DNA from: Lutibacter sp.
GTDB taxonomy: Bacteria > Bacteroidota > Bacteroidia > Flavobacteriales > Flavobacteriaceae
Length of the DNA stretch: 64,000 nt
NCBI RefSeq assembly: GCF_016342705.1
Contig: NZ_JAEINV010000003.1
Location: 211,066 to 275,065 of the forward strand
Reading direction: 5' to 3'
The translations under genes and the position numbers were made by a program. Below, piece by piece: positions 23,795 to 33,784 of the stretch (position 1 is its first letter; each line of letters starts with the position of its first letter). The notes beneath the pieces were generated by a model that worked only from the letters and a program-made list of their open reading frames with translations, did not search any database and had not been told where the DNA came from.

Positions 23795-24132
23795 TTTTCA
23801 GTTGATTTTTTGTTGGTTACTAAGTTTACAGCTTCTACAAGTTCACTCCAAGTTGAGTTTAATTCGTTTAAAAATAATCTTCCGGTTTCGGTTAAATCGT
23901 AATATTTTCTTGGTGGTCCAGAGGTAGATTCTTCCCATCTATATTCCAATAAACCTGCATTTTTTAATCGTGTTAATAAAGGATATACAGTTCCTTCAAC
24001 AACTAACAATTTTGCATCTTTCAGTTGCGATAAAATTTCAGAAGTATAAGCATCACCATGTTGTAATATGGAAAGTATGCAGTATTCTAAAACTCCTTTT
24101 CGCATTTGTGCTTTTGTGTTTTCTATCTTCAT
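23791..24132 (-). CDS. PadR family transcriptional regulator
   Basis: MRKGVLEYCILSILQHGDAYTSEILSQL ... EGTVYPLLTRLKNAGLLEYRW; 4-nt overlap with downstream pspC. Confidence 0.95.
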   Translation of the reverse strand: MKIENTKAQMRKGVLEYCILSILQHGDAYTSEILSQLKDAKLLVVEGTVYPLLTRLKNAGLLEYRWEESTSGPPRKYYDLTETGRLFLNELNSTWSELVEAVNLVTNKKSTEK

Positions 24133-24157
24133 AAGTTGATATTTTATTTTTCAAATG

Positions 24158-24529
24158 CTATTTAACAAATTCTATGGTATAAGGATAATTATAATATTCC
24201 CCGTTGGTTGCTTTAATACTTGCAGAAATAATTAATACTATTTTTAATAGTATGGCAGGAATAATTCCTAATAAAATAGCAACTAAACCAATTCCTAAAG
24301 TAAAAATGGTGATTGGTATAATTAGCAATGCCAGTAAAAAGCAATACAATAAAATACTTAGCTGAAAATTTACTGCCGCTTTTCCGTGAGAATTAATATA
24401 GGAACTTTCGTTTTTTTTAGCAATCCATAAAACCAATGGCGCTATTATATTTCCAAATGGGAAAACCCAACCAGCAAATCCACTTAAATGTGTTATTGTA
24501 CTATAATTTTTATCGTTTTGAGTGATCAT
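24158..24529 (-). CDS. DUF4870 domain membrane protein
   Basis: LSGFAGWVFPFGNIIAPLVLWIAKKNESSYINSHGKAAVNFQLS. Confidence 0.9.
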   Translation of the reverse strand: MITQNDKNYSTITHLSGFAGWVFPFGNIIAPLVLWIAKKNESSYINSHGKAAVNFQLSILLYCFLLALLIIPITIFTLGIGLVAILLGIIPAILLKIVLIISASIKATNGEYYNYPYTIEFVK

Positions 24530-24784
24530 AATATTATTGGTTTACTATTCTACTATGCAAATATATGTATAAAAGATAGTAATATGCAAAACATAGTACT
24601 GTATTTTAACATATTTTTAACAAATATTTTTTGTTTATAACTATAAAATACTAACTATTTTATGTTAATTATCTGTTACGATAATGTTATTATTTGTATA
24701 TTTGGTATGAAAATACTAACAAACGGTTTAAAATAGGTAAAAAAAGTCGGTTGTTTGTTTTTTAGTATTTTAAAACCAATAAAT

Positions 24785-27700
24785 ATGGCACACAAATTAG
24801 ATCAAGAAGTTTTGGAGAAAGATTTAACAAAAATTGAATTATTAGAGGTTTTAAAAACCCAAAATAAAAATATAAACTTGTTAGAAAAGGAGTATGCCAA
24901 ATATAAAAATTGGTTTGAAAATTCTATTGATGGCTTTTATAGAAGTTCATTAGAAGGACATTTTATTGATATTAATTTGTCATTAGTTAAAATGTTAGGA
25001 TATAATTCAAAAGAGGAACTTTTAAAAGTAAATATTAAATCTCAAATCTACTTGAATTCAGATGAGAGGGAAGCTGTTATAAAACAAAATGAAAATGATA
25101 GTAGAAAAGTACATAGCATTAGAAAAAAAGATGGAACTTCAATTTGGGTAGAAGATTATGTAAGAAAAGTTTATGATGATAATGGAAATTTACTGTTTTT
25201 TGAAGGGATAATAAGAAATGTTTCTGAAATTGTAAAAGCAAAGAAAATTCAAAAAGTACTGTTAAAAATTTCTCAACAAGGTTATAAATCAGAACATCTA
25301 AAAGATTTAAATGAATTTATAAGAATTGAATTAGGAAAGTTATTAGATACTACTAATTTTTATATTGCCTTTTATAATGAGCAAGAACAAACACTAAATA
25401 TACCATTTATGACCGGTGAAGATTTTGAAGGTGATTTTCCTGCAGAAAAATCTATGACTGGTTTTTTAATTAAAAAAAATGAGCCTGTTCTTATAAAATC
25501 GCAAGAATTTGAAAAATTAATTGAAACAGGAGAAATAGAACTTTTAGGGGGTTTTCCAAAAGTTTGGTTAGGAGTTCCATTAAGGGTTAAAAATAAAGTA
25601 ATTGGTGCAATTGTTGTTCAAAGTTATGATGATGAGAATGCTTATAGTGTTGATGATATTGAACTTTTAAATTTTATTTCATCTCAATTAAGTATTATAG
25701 TTCAACGTAAAAAAGATATTCAAGAAAATACAATTTCAAAAGAGATTTTACGAAAAGTATTGGATAATATTCCTACAAAAGTTTTTTGGAAAGATTTAGA
25801 TTCAAAATTTTTAGGTGTGAATGCCGCTTCAATAAACGAAAAACAATTTAAGGATGAAAATGATGTAATTGGAAAATCAGATTTTGACTTTTACGATAAA
25901 AAATGGGCGCAAAAATATCGTAATGATGAATTGGAAATTATGCAAAGTGGTGTTCCTAAATTAAATTACATTGAAACTCAAGTTGTAAATGGCGAAGAAC
26001 GTTCATACATATCAAGTAAACTTCCTTTTTATGATTCAAACAATAAAATAATTGGAATTATTGGTACTTCTGAAGATATAACTGAAAAGTTAGATAATGA
26101 AAATAAGTTAAAAAATATAACTGATGAGATATCTCTTGCAAAAGAAGTTTTAAGAAAAGTGCTTGATAATATTCCAATAAAGGTTTTTTGGAAAAATAAA
26201 GAATCAAAATTTTTAGGATGTAATGAAGCTTTCTTAAAAGATAATTCATTTACAAATGAAGAAGAAATTATTGGTAAGTCAGATTTTGATTTTAATGATA
26301 GAATTGATGCAGAAAAATATAGAAACGATGATGTTGCAATTATTTTAAGCGGAAACCCTAAATTAAATTATCAACAGTCTTACATTAAAAATGGAGAAGA
26401 GAGATGGACCAGAACTAGTAAACTACCTTTTTTTGATGAAGAAAAAAATGTAATTGGCATAATAGGAACTTCCGAAGATATTACCGAACGATTAGAAAAC
26501 GAGAAAAAATTAAAAAAAGCTACAGAAGAAGCCATAAATGCCAATTTATCTAAGTCAACCTTTTTAGCAAATATGAGTCACGAAATTCGTACACCAATGA
26601 ATGCTATTTTAGGATATTCACAATTGTTGCAAGAAGATGATAATTTAACAAAAGATCAACAAGAAAATTTAAAAACCATTAACAAAAGTGGAGAGCATTT
26701 ATTAGCATTAATTAATGATATTTTAGACATGTCTAAAATTGAAGCTGGAAGACTTGATGTTAATTTAGCAGATTTTGATTTTATTGAACTTTTAAAAGAA
26801 GTTGAGCAACTTTTTAAAAACAAAGCAGCTAGTAAAAATTTAATGTTAGACTTTAAAGTTGGTTTAAGTGTTCCAAAAATTATGTTAGCTGATCAATCTA
26901 AAATTAAACAGGTTATCATTAATTTAATAGGAAACGCTATAAAGTTTACCGACAATGGATTTGTACAAGTTATTGTTGAAACTGTAAACAATCAACTTCT
27001 TAAAGTTGAGGTAAAAGACAGTGGTTGTGGGATAGCAGTTGATGATCAATTAGCAATATTTAAACCATTTGAGCAAGCTAAAAAAGGAGGAGAGGTAATA
27101 GGGGGAACAGGGTTAGGTTTGGCAATTAGTAAAAAGTTTTCAAATTTAATGAAAGGAGATATTACAATTGAAAGTGAACCTAACAAAGGCTCATCCTTTA
27201 TATTTACATTTGAATTCCAAGAAGGAAAATCAATAAAAACGTTAGAAGAAATAAGATCTAGAAAAGTACTTTCGTTAGTTCCTGAAATGCAAGGAATAAA
27301 AGTGGCAATTGTTGATGATAGATTTGAGAATAGAGATATTTTATATAAAAAATTACATCCACTAGGATTTAAAATTAAAATGGCTGAAAATGGTTCAGAG
27401 GCAGTTGAATTGTATGAAAACTGGAAACCCGATATTGTTTTAATGGATGTAGTAATGCCCGTAATGAATGGGGTTGAAGCAACTAGACGAATTTTAGAAA
27501 TTGCTAACGGAAAGCATGATGTTAAAGTATTTGTTGTGAGTGCAAGTGCATTAGAATCAGAACAAAGGGAAGTTATGGATATAGGAGCTACTGTTTTTAT
27601 TAAAAAACCAGTAATTTTTGATAATTTAATTTTTGAATTAGAAAATAAAGGAAATCTAAAATTTATTTTTAAAGAAGAAAATAAAAACTGCAATACTCAA

Positions 27701-27898
27701 AATATTGAAGTAAGCCCAACTGATATCCCTTTAATGTTAAAAGCAAAATTTATAATGGCTGCTGATGAAGGTGATTTTGAGCAATTACAAGATTTATTGA
27801 AAATATTAGAAAAAGAAACTCAAAAAACATTTAAATATATTGATGAATGTATTCTTGAAATGGAATTTGAAAATTTAGTTAAATGGTTAAAATCTTAA
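24785..27898 (+). CDS. Hybrid sensor histidine kinase (PAS-GAF-PAS-PAS-HisKA-HATPase_c-REC)
   Basis: FLANMSHEIRTPMNAILGYSQ H-box, GTGLGLAISKKF, REC VDD...IVLMDVVMP; ATG at 24785. Confidence 0.95.
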   Translation: MAHKLDQEVLEKDLTKIELLEVLKTQNKNINLLEKEYAKYKNWFENSIDGFYRSSLEGHFIDINLSLVKMLGYNSKEELLKVNIKSQIYLNSDEREAVIKQNENDSRKVHSIRKKDGTSIWVEDYVRKVYDDNGNLLFFEGIIRNVSEIVKAKKIQKVLLKISQQGYKSEHLKDLNEFIRIELGKLLDTTNFYIAFYNEQEQTLNIPFMTGEDFEGDFPAEKSMTGFLIKKNEPVLIKSQEFEKLIETGEIELLGGFPKVWLGVPLRVKNKVIGAIVVQSYDDENAYSVDDIELLNFISSQLSIIVQRKKDIQENTISKEILRKVLDNIPTKVFWKDLDSKFLGVNAASINEKQFKDENDVIGKSDFDFYDKKWAQKYRNDELEIMQSGVPKLNYIETQVVNGEERSYISSKLPFYDSNNKIIGIIGTSEDITEKLDNENKLKNITDEISLAKEVLRKVLDNIPIKVFWKNKESKFLGCNEAFLKDNSFTNEEEIIGKSDFDFNDRIDAEKYRNDDVAIILSGNPKLNYQQSYIKNGEERWTRTSKLPFFDEEKNVIGIIGTSEDITERLENEKKLKKATEEAINANLSKSTFLANMSHEIRTPMNAILGYSQLLQEDDNLTKDQQENLKTINKSGEHLLALINDILDMSKIEAGRLDVNLADFDFIELLKEVEQLFKNKAASKNLMLDFKVGLSVPKIMLADQSKIKQVIINLIGNAIKFTDNGFVQVIVETVNNQLLKVEVKDSGCGIAVDDQLAIFKPFEQAKKGGEVIGGTGLGLAISKKFSNLMKGDITIESEPNKGSSFIFTFEFQEGKSIKTLEEIRSRKVLSLVPEMQGIKVAIVDDRFENRDILYKKLHPLGFKIKMAENGSEAVELYENWKPDIVLMDVVMPVMNGVEATRRILEIANGKHDVKVFVVSASALESEQREVMDIGATVFIKKPVIFDNLIFELENKGNLKFIFKEENKNCNTQNIEVSPTDIPLMLKAKFIMAADEGDFEQLQDLLKILEKETQKTFKYIDECILEMEFENLVKWLKS

Positions 27899-27902
27899 AA
27901 TT

Positions 27903-29006
27903 ATGGGCGTAAAAAATTATACTATTTTAATAGTTGATGACAATCCTAATAATTTAAAAGTTTTAGGAGGTGTTCTAAAATCTGCAGGTTACAACTACAG
28001 GATGGCAAAATCTGGAAAATTAGCCTTAAGTGTTTTAGAAAAAACAAAACCTGAATTAATTTTATTAGATATTCAAATGCCAGAAATGGATGGTTTTGAA
28101 ACCTGTGAAAAAATTAAGGAAATTCCAGAAAACCAGAATATTCCTATTATTTTTTTAACGGCAAATTCTGATGCTGAAAGCGTAAACAAAGCTTTTAAAG
28201 TTGGTGGAGTAGATTATGTTACTAAACCATTTAATACAGAAGAGCTTTTAAGAAGAATAGAAACACATATTAAACTAAAAATACAAGCAGAAGAATTAGT
28301 CATTCAAAATGCGTCAAAAGATAAATTTATCTCCATAATTTCTCATGATTTAAAAAATCCGTTGGCAAATATTATTGGTTTCTCAGAATTAATTAAAGAA
28401 AATTATAATGAAATTGATCCTAAAAAACTGCTAAATTTTATTGAGTATATTAATAATTCAGCTGTTTTTTCATTAGAAATTTTAGATGATTTACTGGATT
28501 GGTCTAGAATTCAGCGAGGAAGTTTAAAATCTATCAAGCAAAATTTTAATTTAAGTGATTTATTAAAAAATAACATAGATGGGCATACGCCACAAGCACT
28601 TGCAAAAAGTATATTTTTTGAATCGCATTTTGAAAAAGATGTTCAAATACATGCCGATGAAAGAATGGTTTCTGCTGTGGTAAGAAATTTAATTTCAAAT
28701 GCTATAAAATTCACACCAAAAGGAGGTCATATTTCGGTGTCAACCAAAGAGATTTTAATAAATAATAAAAAACTAATTGAAACTGAAATTAAAGATACCG
28801 GAATAGGTATAGATGAAGAAAGTATTCGTAAATTATTTAAAATAGAACATAATTACAACTCTAAAGGAACAAATAATGAAACTGGAACAGGTTTAGGTTT
28901 AATTTTGTGCAAAGAATTTATACGCCTTAATAACGGCGAAATTAGAGTTGAAAGCACTCCAAAAGTAGGTACAACTATAATTTTTGATTTAGAGCCTGCC
29001 TGCTAA
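27903..29006 (+). CDS. Response regulator-histidine kinase hybrid (REC-HisKA-HATPase_c)
   Basis: ILIVDDNPNN ... LILLDIQMPEMDGFE; FISIISHDLKNPLANIIGFSE; TGLGLILCKEF. Confidence 0.95.
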   Translation: MGVKNYTILIVDDNPNNLKVLGGVLKSAGYNYRMAKSGKLALSVLEKTKPELILLDIQMPEMDGFETCEKIKEIPENQNIPIIFLTANSDAESVNKAFKVGGVDYVTKPFNTEELLRRIETHIKLKIQAEELVIQNASKDKFISIISHDLKNPLANIIGFSELIKENYNEIDPKKLLNFIEYINNSAVFSLEILDDLLDWSRIQRGSLKSIKQNFNLSDLLKNNIDGHTPQALAKSIFFESHFEKDVQIHADERMVSAVVRNLISNAIKFTPKGGHISVSTKEILINNKKLIETEIKDTGIGIDEESIRKLFKIEHNYNSKGTNNETGTGLGLILCKEFIRLNNGEIRVESTPKVGTTIIFDLEPAC

Positions 29007-29071
29007 ATTTAGTTATTTAATACACTTAGTATCTGTCTTTTTTTTTATAAATTGACCTCAAAATATTTTAT

Positions 29072-29530
29072 ATGGAGGTTACAGTAAAAAGAATGAATCA
29101 ATTTTTGATGTTTAAATTGCCATCTGCATTTATTTGCGGTGTAAAATTAAAGGAACTAAACAGTGAAAAAGCGATGGTTTCTGTAAAGCATCGATGGATT
29201 AATCAAAATCCCTTTAACTCCATGTATTTTGCTGTTCAATCTATGGCAGCAGAATTATCTACTGGCGCAATTGTTATTAAAAAAATAAAAGAAAGCAATA
29301 AAAATATTTCTATGTTGGTTACAAACCATCAAGGTTCTTTTACCAAAAAAGCTGTTGGCTTAATTAAATTTACTTGTAAGGACGGAATTTTAATAGATGA
29401 AGCTTTAAAAAGAACTATTGAAAGTGGTGAAGGCCAAAAAATTACCATGAAATCAGTTGGGATTGATGAAAATGGAGACCAAGTATCAGAATATCAATTT
29501 GAATGGAGTGTTAAATTAAAATCTAAATAA
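29072..29530 (+). CDS. DUF4442 / hotdog-fold thioesterase-like protein
   Basis: KLPSAFICGVKLKELNSEKAMVSVKHRWINQNPFNSMYFAVQSMAAELSTG. Confidence 0.8.
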   Translation: MEVTVKRMNQFLMFKLPSAFICGVKLKELNSEKAMVSVKHRWINQNPFNSMYFAVQSMAAELSTGAIVIKKIKESNKNISMLVTNHQGSFTKKAVGLIKFTCKDGILIDEALKRTIESGEGQKITMKSVGIDENGDQVSEYQFEWSVKLKSK

Positions 29531-29533
29531 AAT

Positions 29534-30331
29534 ATGAATGCACATGAAATAGATTATCAAATTCACGGAGAAGAAATGCAATTTGTTGAAATTGAGTTGG
29601 ATCCGCAGGAAAGTGTTGTTGCTGAATCTGGAAGTTTTATGATGATGAGTGATGGTATAAAAATGGAAACTATTTTTGGAGATGGTTCAAATCAAGATGA
29701 AGGAGTTTTAGGAAAGCTTTTTTCAGCGGGTAAAAGATTATTAACTGGTGAAAGTTTATTTATGACAGTTTTTTCAAATATTGGAATGGGGAAAAAACAA
29801 ATTTCTTTTGCATCACCTTATCCAGGTAAAATTATTCCAATTGATTTAAGTGAAATTGGGGGAAAATTTATTTGTCAAAAAGATGCATTTTTGTGTGCAG
29901 CCAAAGGAGTTTCTGTTGGTATAGAATTTTCTAAACGTTTAGGAAGAGGTTTGTTTGGAGGTGAAGGTTTTATTATGGAAAAGTTAGAAGGTGACGGTTT
30001 GGCTTTTGTGCATGCTGGAGGTACAATGAGCAAAAAAGTTTTGTTTTCGGGTGAAATTTTAAAAGTGGATACAGGTTGTATTGTTGGTTTTACAAAAGAT
30101 GTAGATTATGATATTGAATTTGTAGGCGGTATAAAAAATACTGTTTTTGGTGGGGAAGGTTTGTTTTTCGCCACATTAAAAGGACCAGGTACGGTTTATG
30201 TTCAATCTTTACCTTTTAGCAGGTTGGCAGGCAGAGTGTTAGCGTTAGCTCCTCAAACTGGAGGAAAGCGAAGAGGTGAAGGAAGTATATTGGGTGGAAT
30301 TGGAGATTTGTTAGATGGAGATAATAGATAA
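29534..30331 (+). CDS. TIGR00266/AIM24 family protein
   Basis: [32 protein letters not shown] ... [14 protein letters not shown]. Confidence 0.92.
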   Translation: MNAHEIDYQIHGEEMQFVEIELDPQESVVAESGSFMMMSDGIKMETIFGDGSNQDEGVLGKLFSAGKRLLTGESLFMTVFSNIGMGKKQISFASPYPGKIIPIDLSEIGGKFICQKDAFLCAAKGVSVGIEFSKRLGRGLFGGEGFIMEKLEGDGLAFVHAGGTMSKKVLFSGEILKVDTGCIVGFTKDVDYDIEFVGGIKNTVFGGEGLFFATLKGPGTVYVQSLPFSRLAGRVLALAPQTGGKRRGEGSILGGIGDLLDGDNR

Positions 30332-30335
30332 GGTT

Positions 30336-30381
30336 AAAAGAAAAGGTCAATTATTTATACAAATAATTAACCTTTTCTTTT
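30336..30381. terminator. Bidirectional terminator, long stem
   Basis: AAAAGAAAAGGTCAATTATTT / AAATAATTAACCTTTTCTTTT, 21 positions, one mismatch, between convergent genes. Confidence 0.85.
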
Positions 30382-30395
30382 AGTGTTTAAAACTT

Positions 30396-31034
30396 TTAAT
30401 TATTCATGGTTGCTAATTCTTTATAATTTTTACTCAACCTTCTAAGTAATATTCCATAAATTATTCTGTAATACAAACAAAGTAAACCAAGCATAATAAT
30501 TAATGTCACTATTTGAACAATTAGCATAATATTTAAAAATTTATCGCCATCAATATTTAAATTTTCAGGATTTAAAGCATCAATTAATGTTTCAGGATTA
30601 GAAAACATTACCACATTTAATATAATAGATAATAGCACATAAACAATAATGTTATAATACACATAATAGTTTACGGTTTTTCTGGTTTTAATAATCCTTT
30701 TCATTAATAAATTTGTGTTTTCACTAACACAAATAGCTTTGTAATTGTTATAAAAAAAGTAAATAAATATAACTACAACAACATAATGTATAATTTGAGT
30801 AACTAATAAAAACGTTTTTAAATTGAATTTCTCATAAATTTCTAAATAACTATCTGGTATTAATAAATTTAACCCAGACCAAAATAATAATTCAAGTATA
30901 CTAATAATCAAAATCCATTTTACTATTGAAGATGATTTTTTGTGTATCATTTTATAAATATCATCATATGATATTTTAGGAAGGGTTGCTTCTTGCTTCT
31001 TCCAATCTCTTTTTAAGATATCTAATTCATCCAT
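30396..31034 (-). CDS. Hypothetical four-TM membrane protein, candidate ECF sigma partner
   Basis: N-terminal soluble LKRDWKKQEATLPKISYDDIYKMIHKKS then TM helices; starts 3 nt after sigma gene stop. Confidence 0.75.
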   Translation of the reverse strand: MDELDILKRDWKKQEATLPKISYDDIYKMIHKKSSSIVKWILIISILELLFWSGLNLLIPDSYLEIYEKFNLKTFLLVTQIIHYVVVVIFIYFFYNNYKAICVSENTNLLMKRIIKTRKTVNYYVYYNIIVYVLLSIILNVVMFSNPETLIDALNPENLNIDGDKFLNIMLIVQIVTLIIMLGLLCLYYRIIYGILLRRLSKNYKELATMNN

Positions 31035-31037
31035 ATG

Positions 31038-31550
31038 TTACGGATTTAATATTGTTTTTAAGCGAGTTTTAATTCTATTCATTTTCACGCGTGCATTCAC
31101 TTCAGAAATACCTAATGTTTCAGATATTTCACTATAATTTTTATCCTCTAAGTATAAGAATATTAAACCTTTATCAATGTCTGAAAGCTGATGTATTGCT
31201 TTGTACATTAATTTTAATTGTTCTTCTTCTGTATTGTCATAATCTGTGGATTCTATCCTATGTAAAACAGTATCAAAATCTTGTGTAGGTACACTTCTTT
31301 TAGATTTTCTGTATAACGTAATAGCTGTATTTAATCCAATTCTATACATCCAAGTACTTAATTTAGAATCGCCTCTAAATTTCGGATATGCCTTCCATAG
31401 TTGTATTGTTATCTCCTGAAATAAATCATTATGTGATTCCTGATCGGAAGTATAAATTCTACATACTTTATGAACAATATTCTGATTTTCTTGAAATTCA
31501 GAAATAAATTTATGTTCTAGTTCTTTATTCAAATTTGGGTTAGTTTTCAA
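31038..31550 (-). CDS. RNA polymerase sigma-70 factor, ECF subfamily
   Basis: DLFQEITIQLWKAYPKFRGDSKLSTWMYRIGLNTAI; region 4 YSEISETLGISEVNARVKMNRIKTRLK. Confidence 0.95.
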   Translation of the reverse strand: MKTNPNLNKELEHKFISEFQENQNIVHKVCRIYTSDQESHNDLFQEITIQLWKAYPKFRGDSKLSTWMYRIGLNTAITLYRKSKRSVPTQDFDTVLHRIESTDYDNTEEEQLKLMYKAIHQLSDIDKGLIFLYLEDKNYSEISETLGISEVNARVKMNRIKTRLKTILNP

Positions 31551-31596
31551 TTAATAAGTATACAGTTAATGCATTTTGTTACAACTAATTTAAAAT

Positions 31597-31626
31597 AAAA
31601 AAGCAACTCAGTTGAGTTGCTTTTTT
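31597..31626 (-). terminator. Terminator after DUF4369 gene
   Basis: AAAAAAGCAACTC-agtt-GAGTTGCTTTTTT. Confidence 0.8.
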
Positions 31627-31628
31627 AT

Positions 31629-32330
31629 TTAATTTTCATTTTGCTTAATTTCCTTAATAAATTTATCAAGTTGCAGTCCGTATTTAGATTTTTTAATTTT
31701 AGCTGTTAAGCTATTATTTATTGTATCTAAAAGTTTCACATTTGCGTTGTACAATTCTGTTAGTGCTAAGTAAGGAGCAGTTTCAAAATCTGAATGAGTA
31801 ACAGCAAAATTGGTTGTATAATAATATTTGCGCTTAATTAAGTTTTTTTCTTCTTTTAATAATTTAGATAACAAAGCGGTATCATTTGCTTTTTGAGCAT
31901 CAAATTTTTCTTTAAATAAGTCTAATTGCTTTCCAGTAAATTTTTTAGCCATTTCATTATGTTCATCCAATTTAAGTTGATTTTCAGAACCTGTTATTTT
32001 CGCCGAAGTAGCAAATTTTTCAACTTTTGAAGTAATTGAAATTTCTTTTGGTTCTCCAAAAAATGAAATAATTTCTGATTGCATTTTATCTAAAGAAATA
32101 AAATATATTTCAGGAGATTCAACATCATCAGATAATATAAATTTTCCATCACCGTTTATTTCAACAGAATCTACAGAAACTAACACAGTATCTTTCATTT
32201 TTTGCAAATAAACAGTCCCTTTTTTTAATCCATCAATAGTACCATTTACAAGCATATTTCCTTTTTTGTTTGAAGTACAAGAAAATAAAAGAGTAACTAA
32301 TATAACGCAACTTAATAATTTTTTCATTTT
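31629..32330 (-). CDS. DUF4369-type lipoprotein
   Basis: MKKLLSCVILVTLLFSCTSNKKGNMLVNGTIDGLKKGTVYLQKMKD; lipobox LFSC; start refined to the internal Met. Confidence 0.75.
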   Translation of the reverse strand, partial: KMKKLLSCVILVTLLFSCTSNKKGNMLVNGTIDGLKKGTVYLQKMKDTVLVSVDSVEINGDGKFILSDDVESPEIYFISLDKMQSEIISFFGEPKEISITSKVEKFATSAKITGSENQLKLDEHNEMAKKFTGKQLDLFKEKFDAQKANDTALLSKLLKEEKNLIKRKYYYTTNFAVTHSDFETAPYLALTELYNANVKLLDTINNSLTAKIKKSKYGLQLDKFIKEIKQNEN

Positions 32331-32380
32331 ATAAAATTTATGGGACAAATATCTTATATTTTTTTGAATTTAGGAACAAA

Positions 32381-33682
32381 TTAAGGAGCAACAATTCGCA
32401 TTAATTCTGCCGTAAACATAGCGCCGTAAGTTCCAACAACATAGCCAAAAACAGCTAATAAAACTCCAACCGTTGCTAGTGAAGGATGAAACGCAGCTGC
32501 TACAACTGGAGCAGAAGCTGCACCACCAACATTTGCTTGGCTTCCAATAGCTAAAAAGAAAAATGGAGCTTTAATTAATTTAGCTACAATAATAAGTAAA
32601 ATTACATGAGTTGTCATCCAAATTAAGCCAACAAATAACAAACCAGGGTTGTCAAAAATTTGGGTTAAATCCATTTTCATACCAATTGATGCTACTAAAA
32701 TATAAATAAAAACACTTCCAATTTTACTTGCTCCAGCACCTTCATAACTTTTTAGTTTAGTAAATGATAACAAAATCCCTAAAATGGTTGCAATACTAAT
32801 CATCCAAAAAAACTGAGAACCAAATGATGACATTGCCGAGGTTTAGTCGCTTATTATTTCAAAATTGTTTGTTAAATAGGTAGAAATTACATCAGCTCCA
32901 AAATGTGAAGCTCCAACAGTAACAAATGCTATGGATAAAATCACCATTAAATCTGATAAGGTTGGATTTCTGTTTGTTTTTGCCGAATAGCTAGATACTT
33001 TTTCTTTTAATGTTTCAATAGCAGAACTATCTGCTTTTAACCATTTGTCTATTTTTTCAGTTTTTCCAATTCCTAATAATAAAATTGCCATCCAAATATT
33101 TGCCACAACAATATCAACAATCACAAAACTTGCATAATTTTTTGTATTAAAATGATAGATTTCTAACATAGCAGCTTGGTTAGCACCTCCACCAATCCAG
33201 CTTCCCGCTAAAGTTGCCAATCCTCTCCAAACTGCATCAGGGCCAACGCCACCAACAGTTTCAGGTGAAATTAATGATATTAATAATACAGCAAGTGGTC
33301 CGCCAATTATTATTCCAACAGTTCCTGTTAAAAACATAATTAAAGCTTTTGGTCCTAAATTAAAAACTGCTTTTAAATCGATACTTAACGTCATTAAAAC
33401 CAGCGCAGCAGGTAATAAAAATCGACTGGCTATATAATATAATTGAGAAACGTGTTTTGTTATTTCACCAGTTTCATTTATGGTTTCCCATTCTGGAGAA
33501 ATAATTCCAGTAGATGTAAAAATAGCAGGTAACATATATGCCATTAATAAGGCTGGAACAAATTTGTAAAACTTTTTCCAGCTACTATTACTGCTTGTTG
33601 AAGTATAAAAAACAAAACCAAGTGTGAGCATTAAAATTCCAAATACAATTGTGTCTTGTGTAAAAAAAGGTGTAGTATCCAT
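32381..33682 (-). pseudogene. DUF819 family membrane protein interrupted by an in-frame TAA (ORFs 33682-32843 and 32833-32381)
   Basis: Minus-strand read ...EIISD TAA ACC TCG GCA ATG TCA TCA TTT... keeps the same frame; 279 + 150 aa together give one continuous transporter-like family member. Confidence 0.8.
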
Positions 33683-33784
33683 ATGTTTTTTTTCGATTTC
33701 GGCTAATTTAACATTATTTGTGACTTTATTCGCAAAAAATGAGTTTTTGGTTTCTTATATTTGTTAAATTAAAAAATTAACTAA

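Noticed and set aside
27046-27693. 215-aa minus-strand ORF antisense to hybrid kinase
   Set aside because: Low-complexity Ser/Phe/Ile composition typical of a shadow frame of the AT-rich kinase gene
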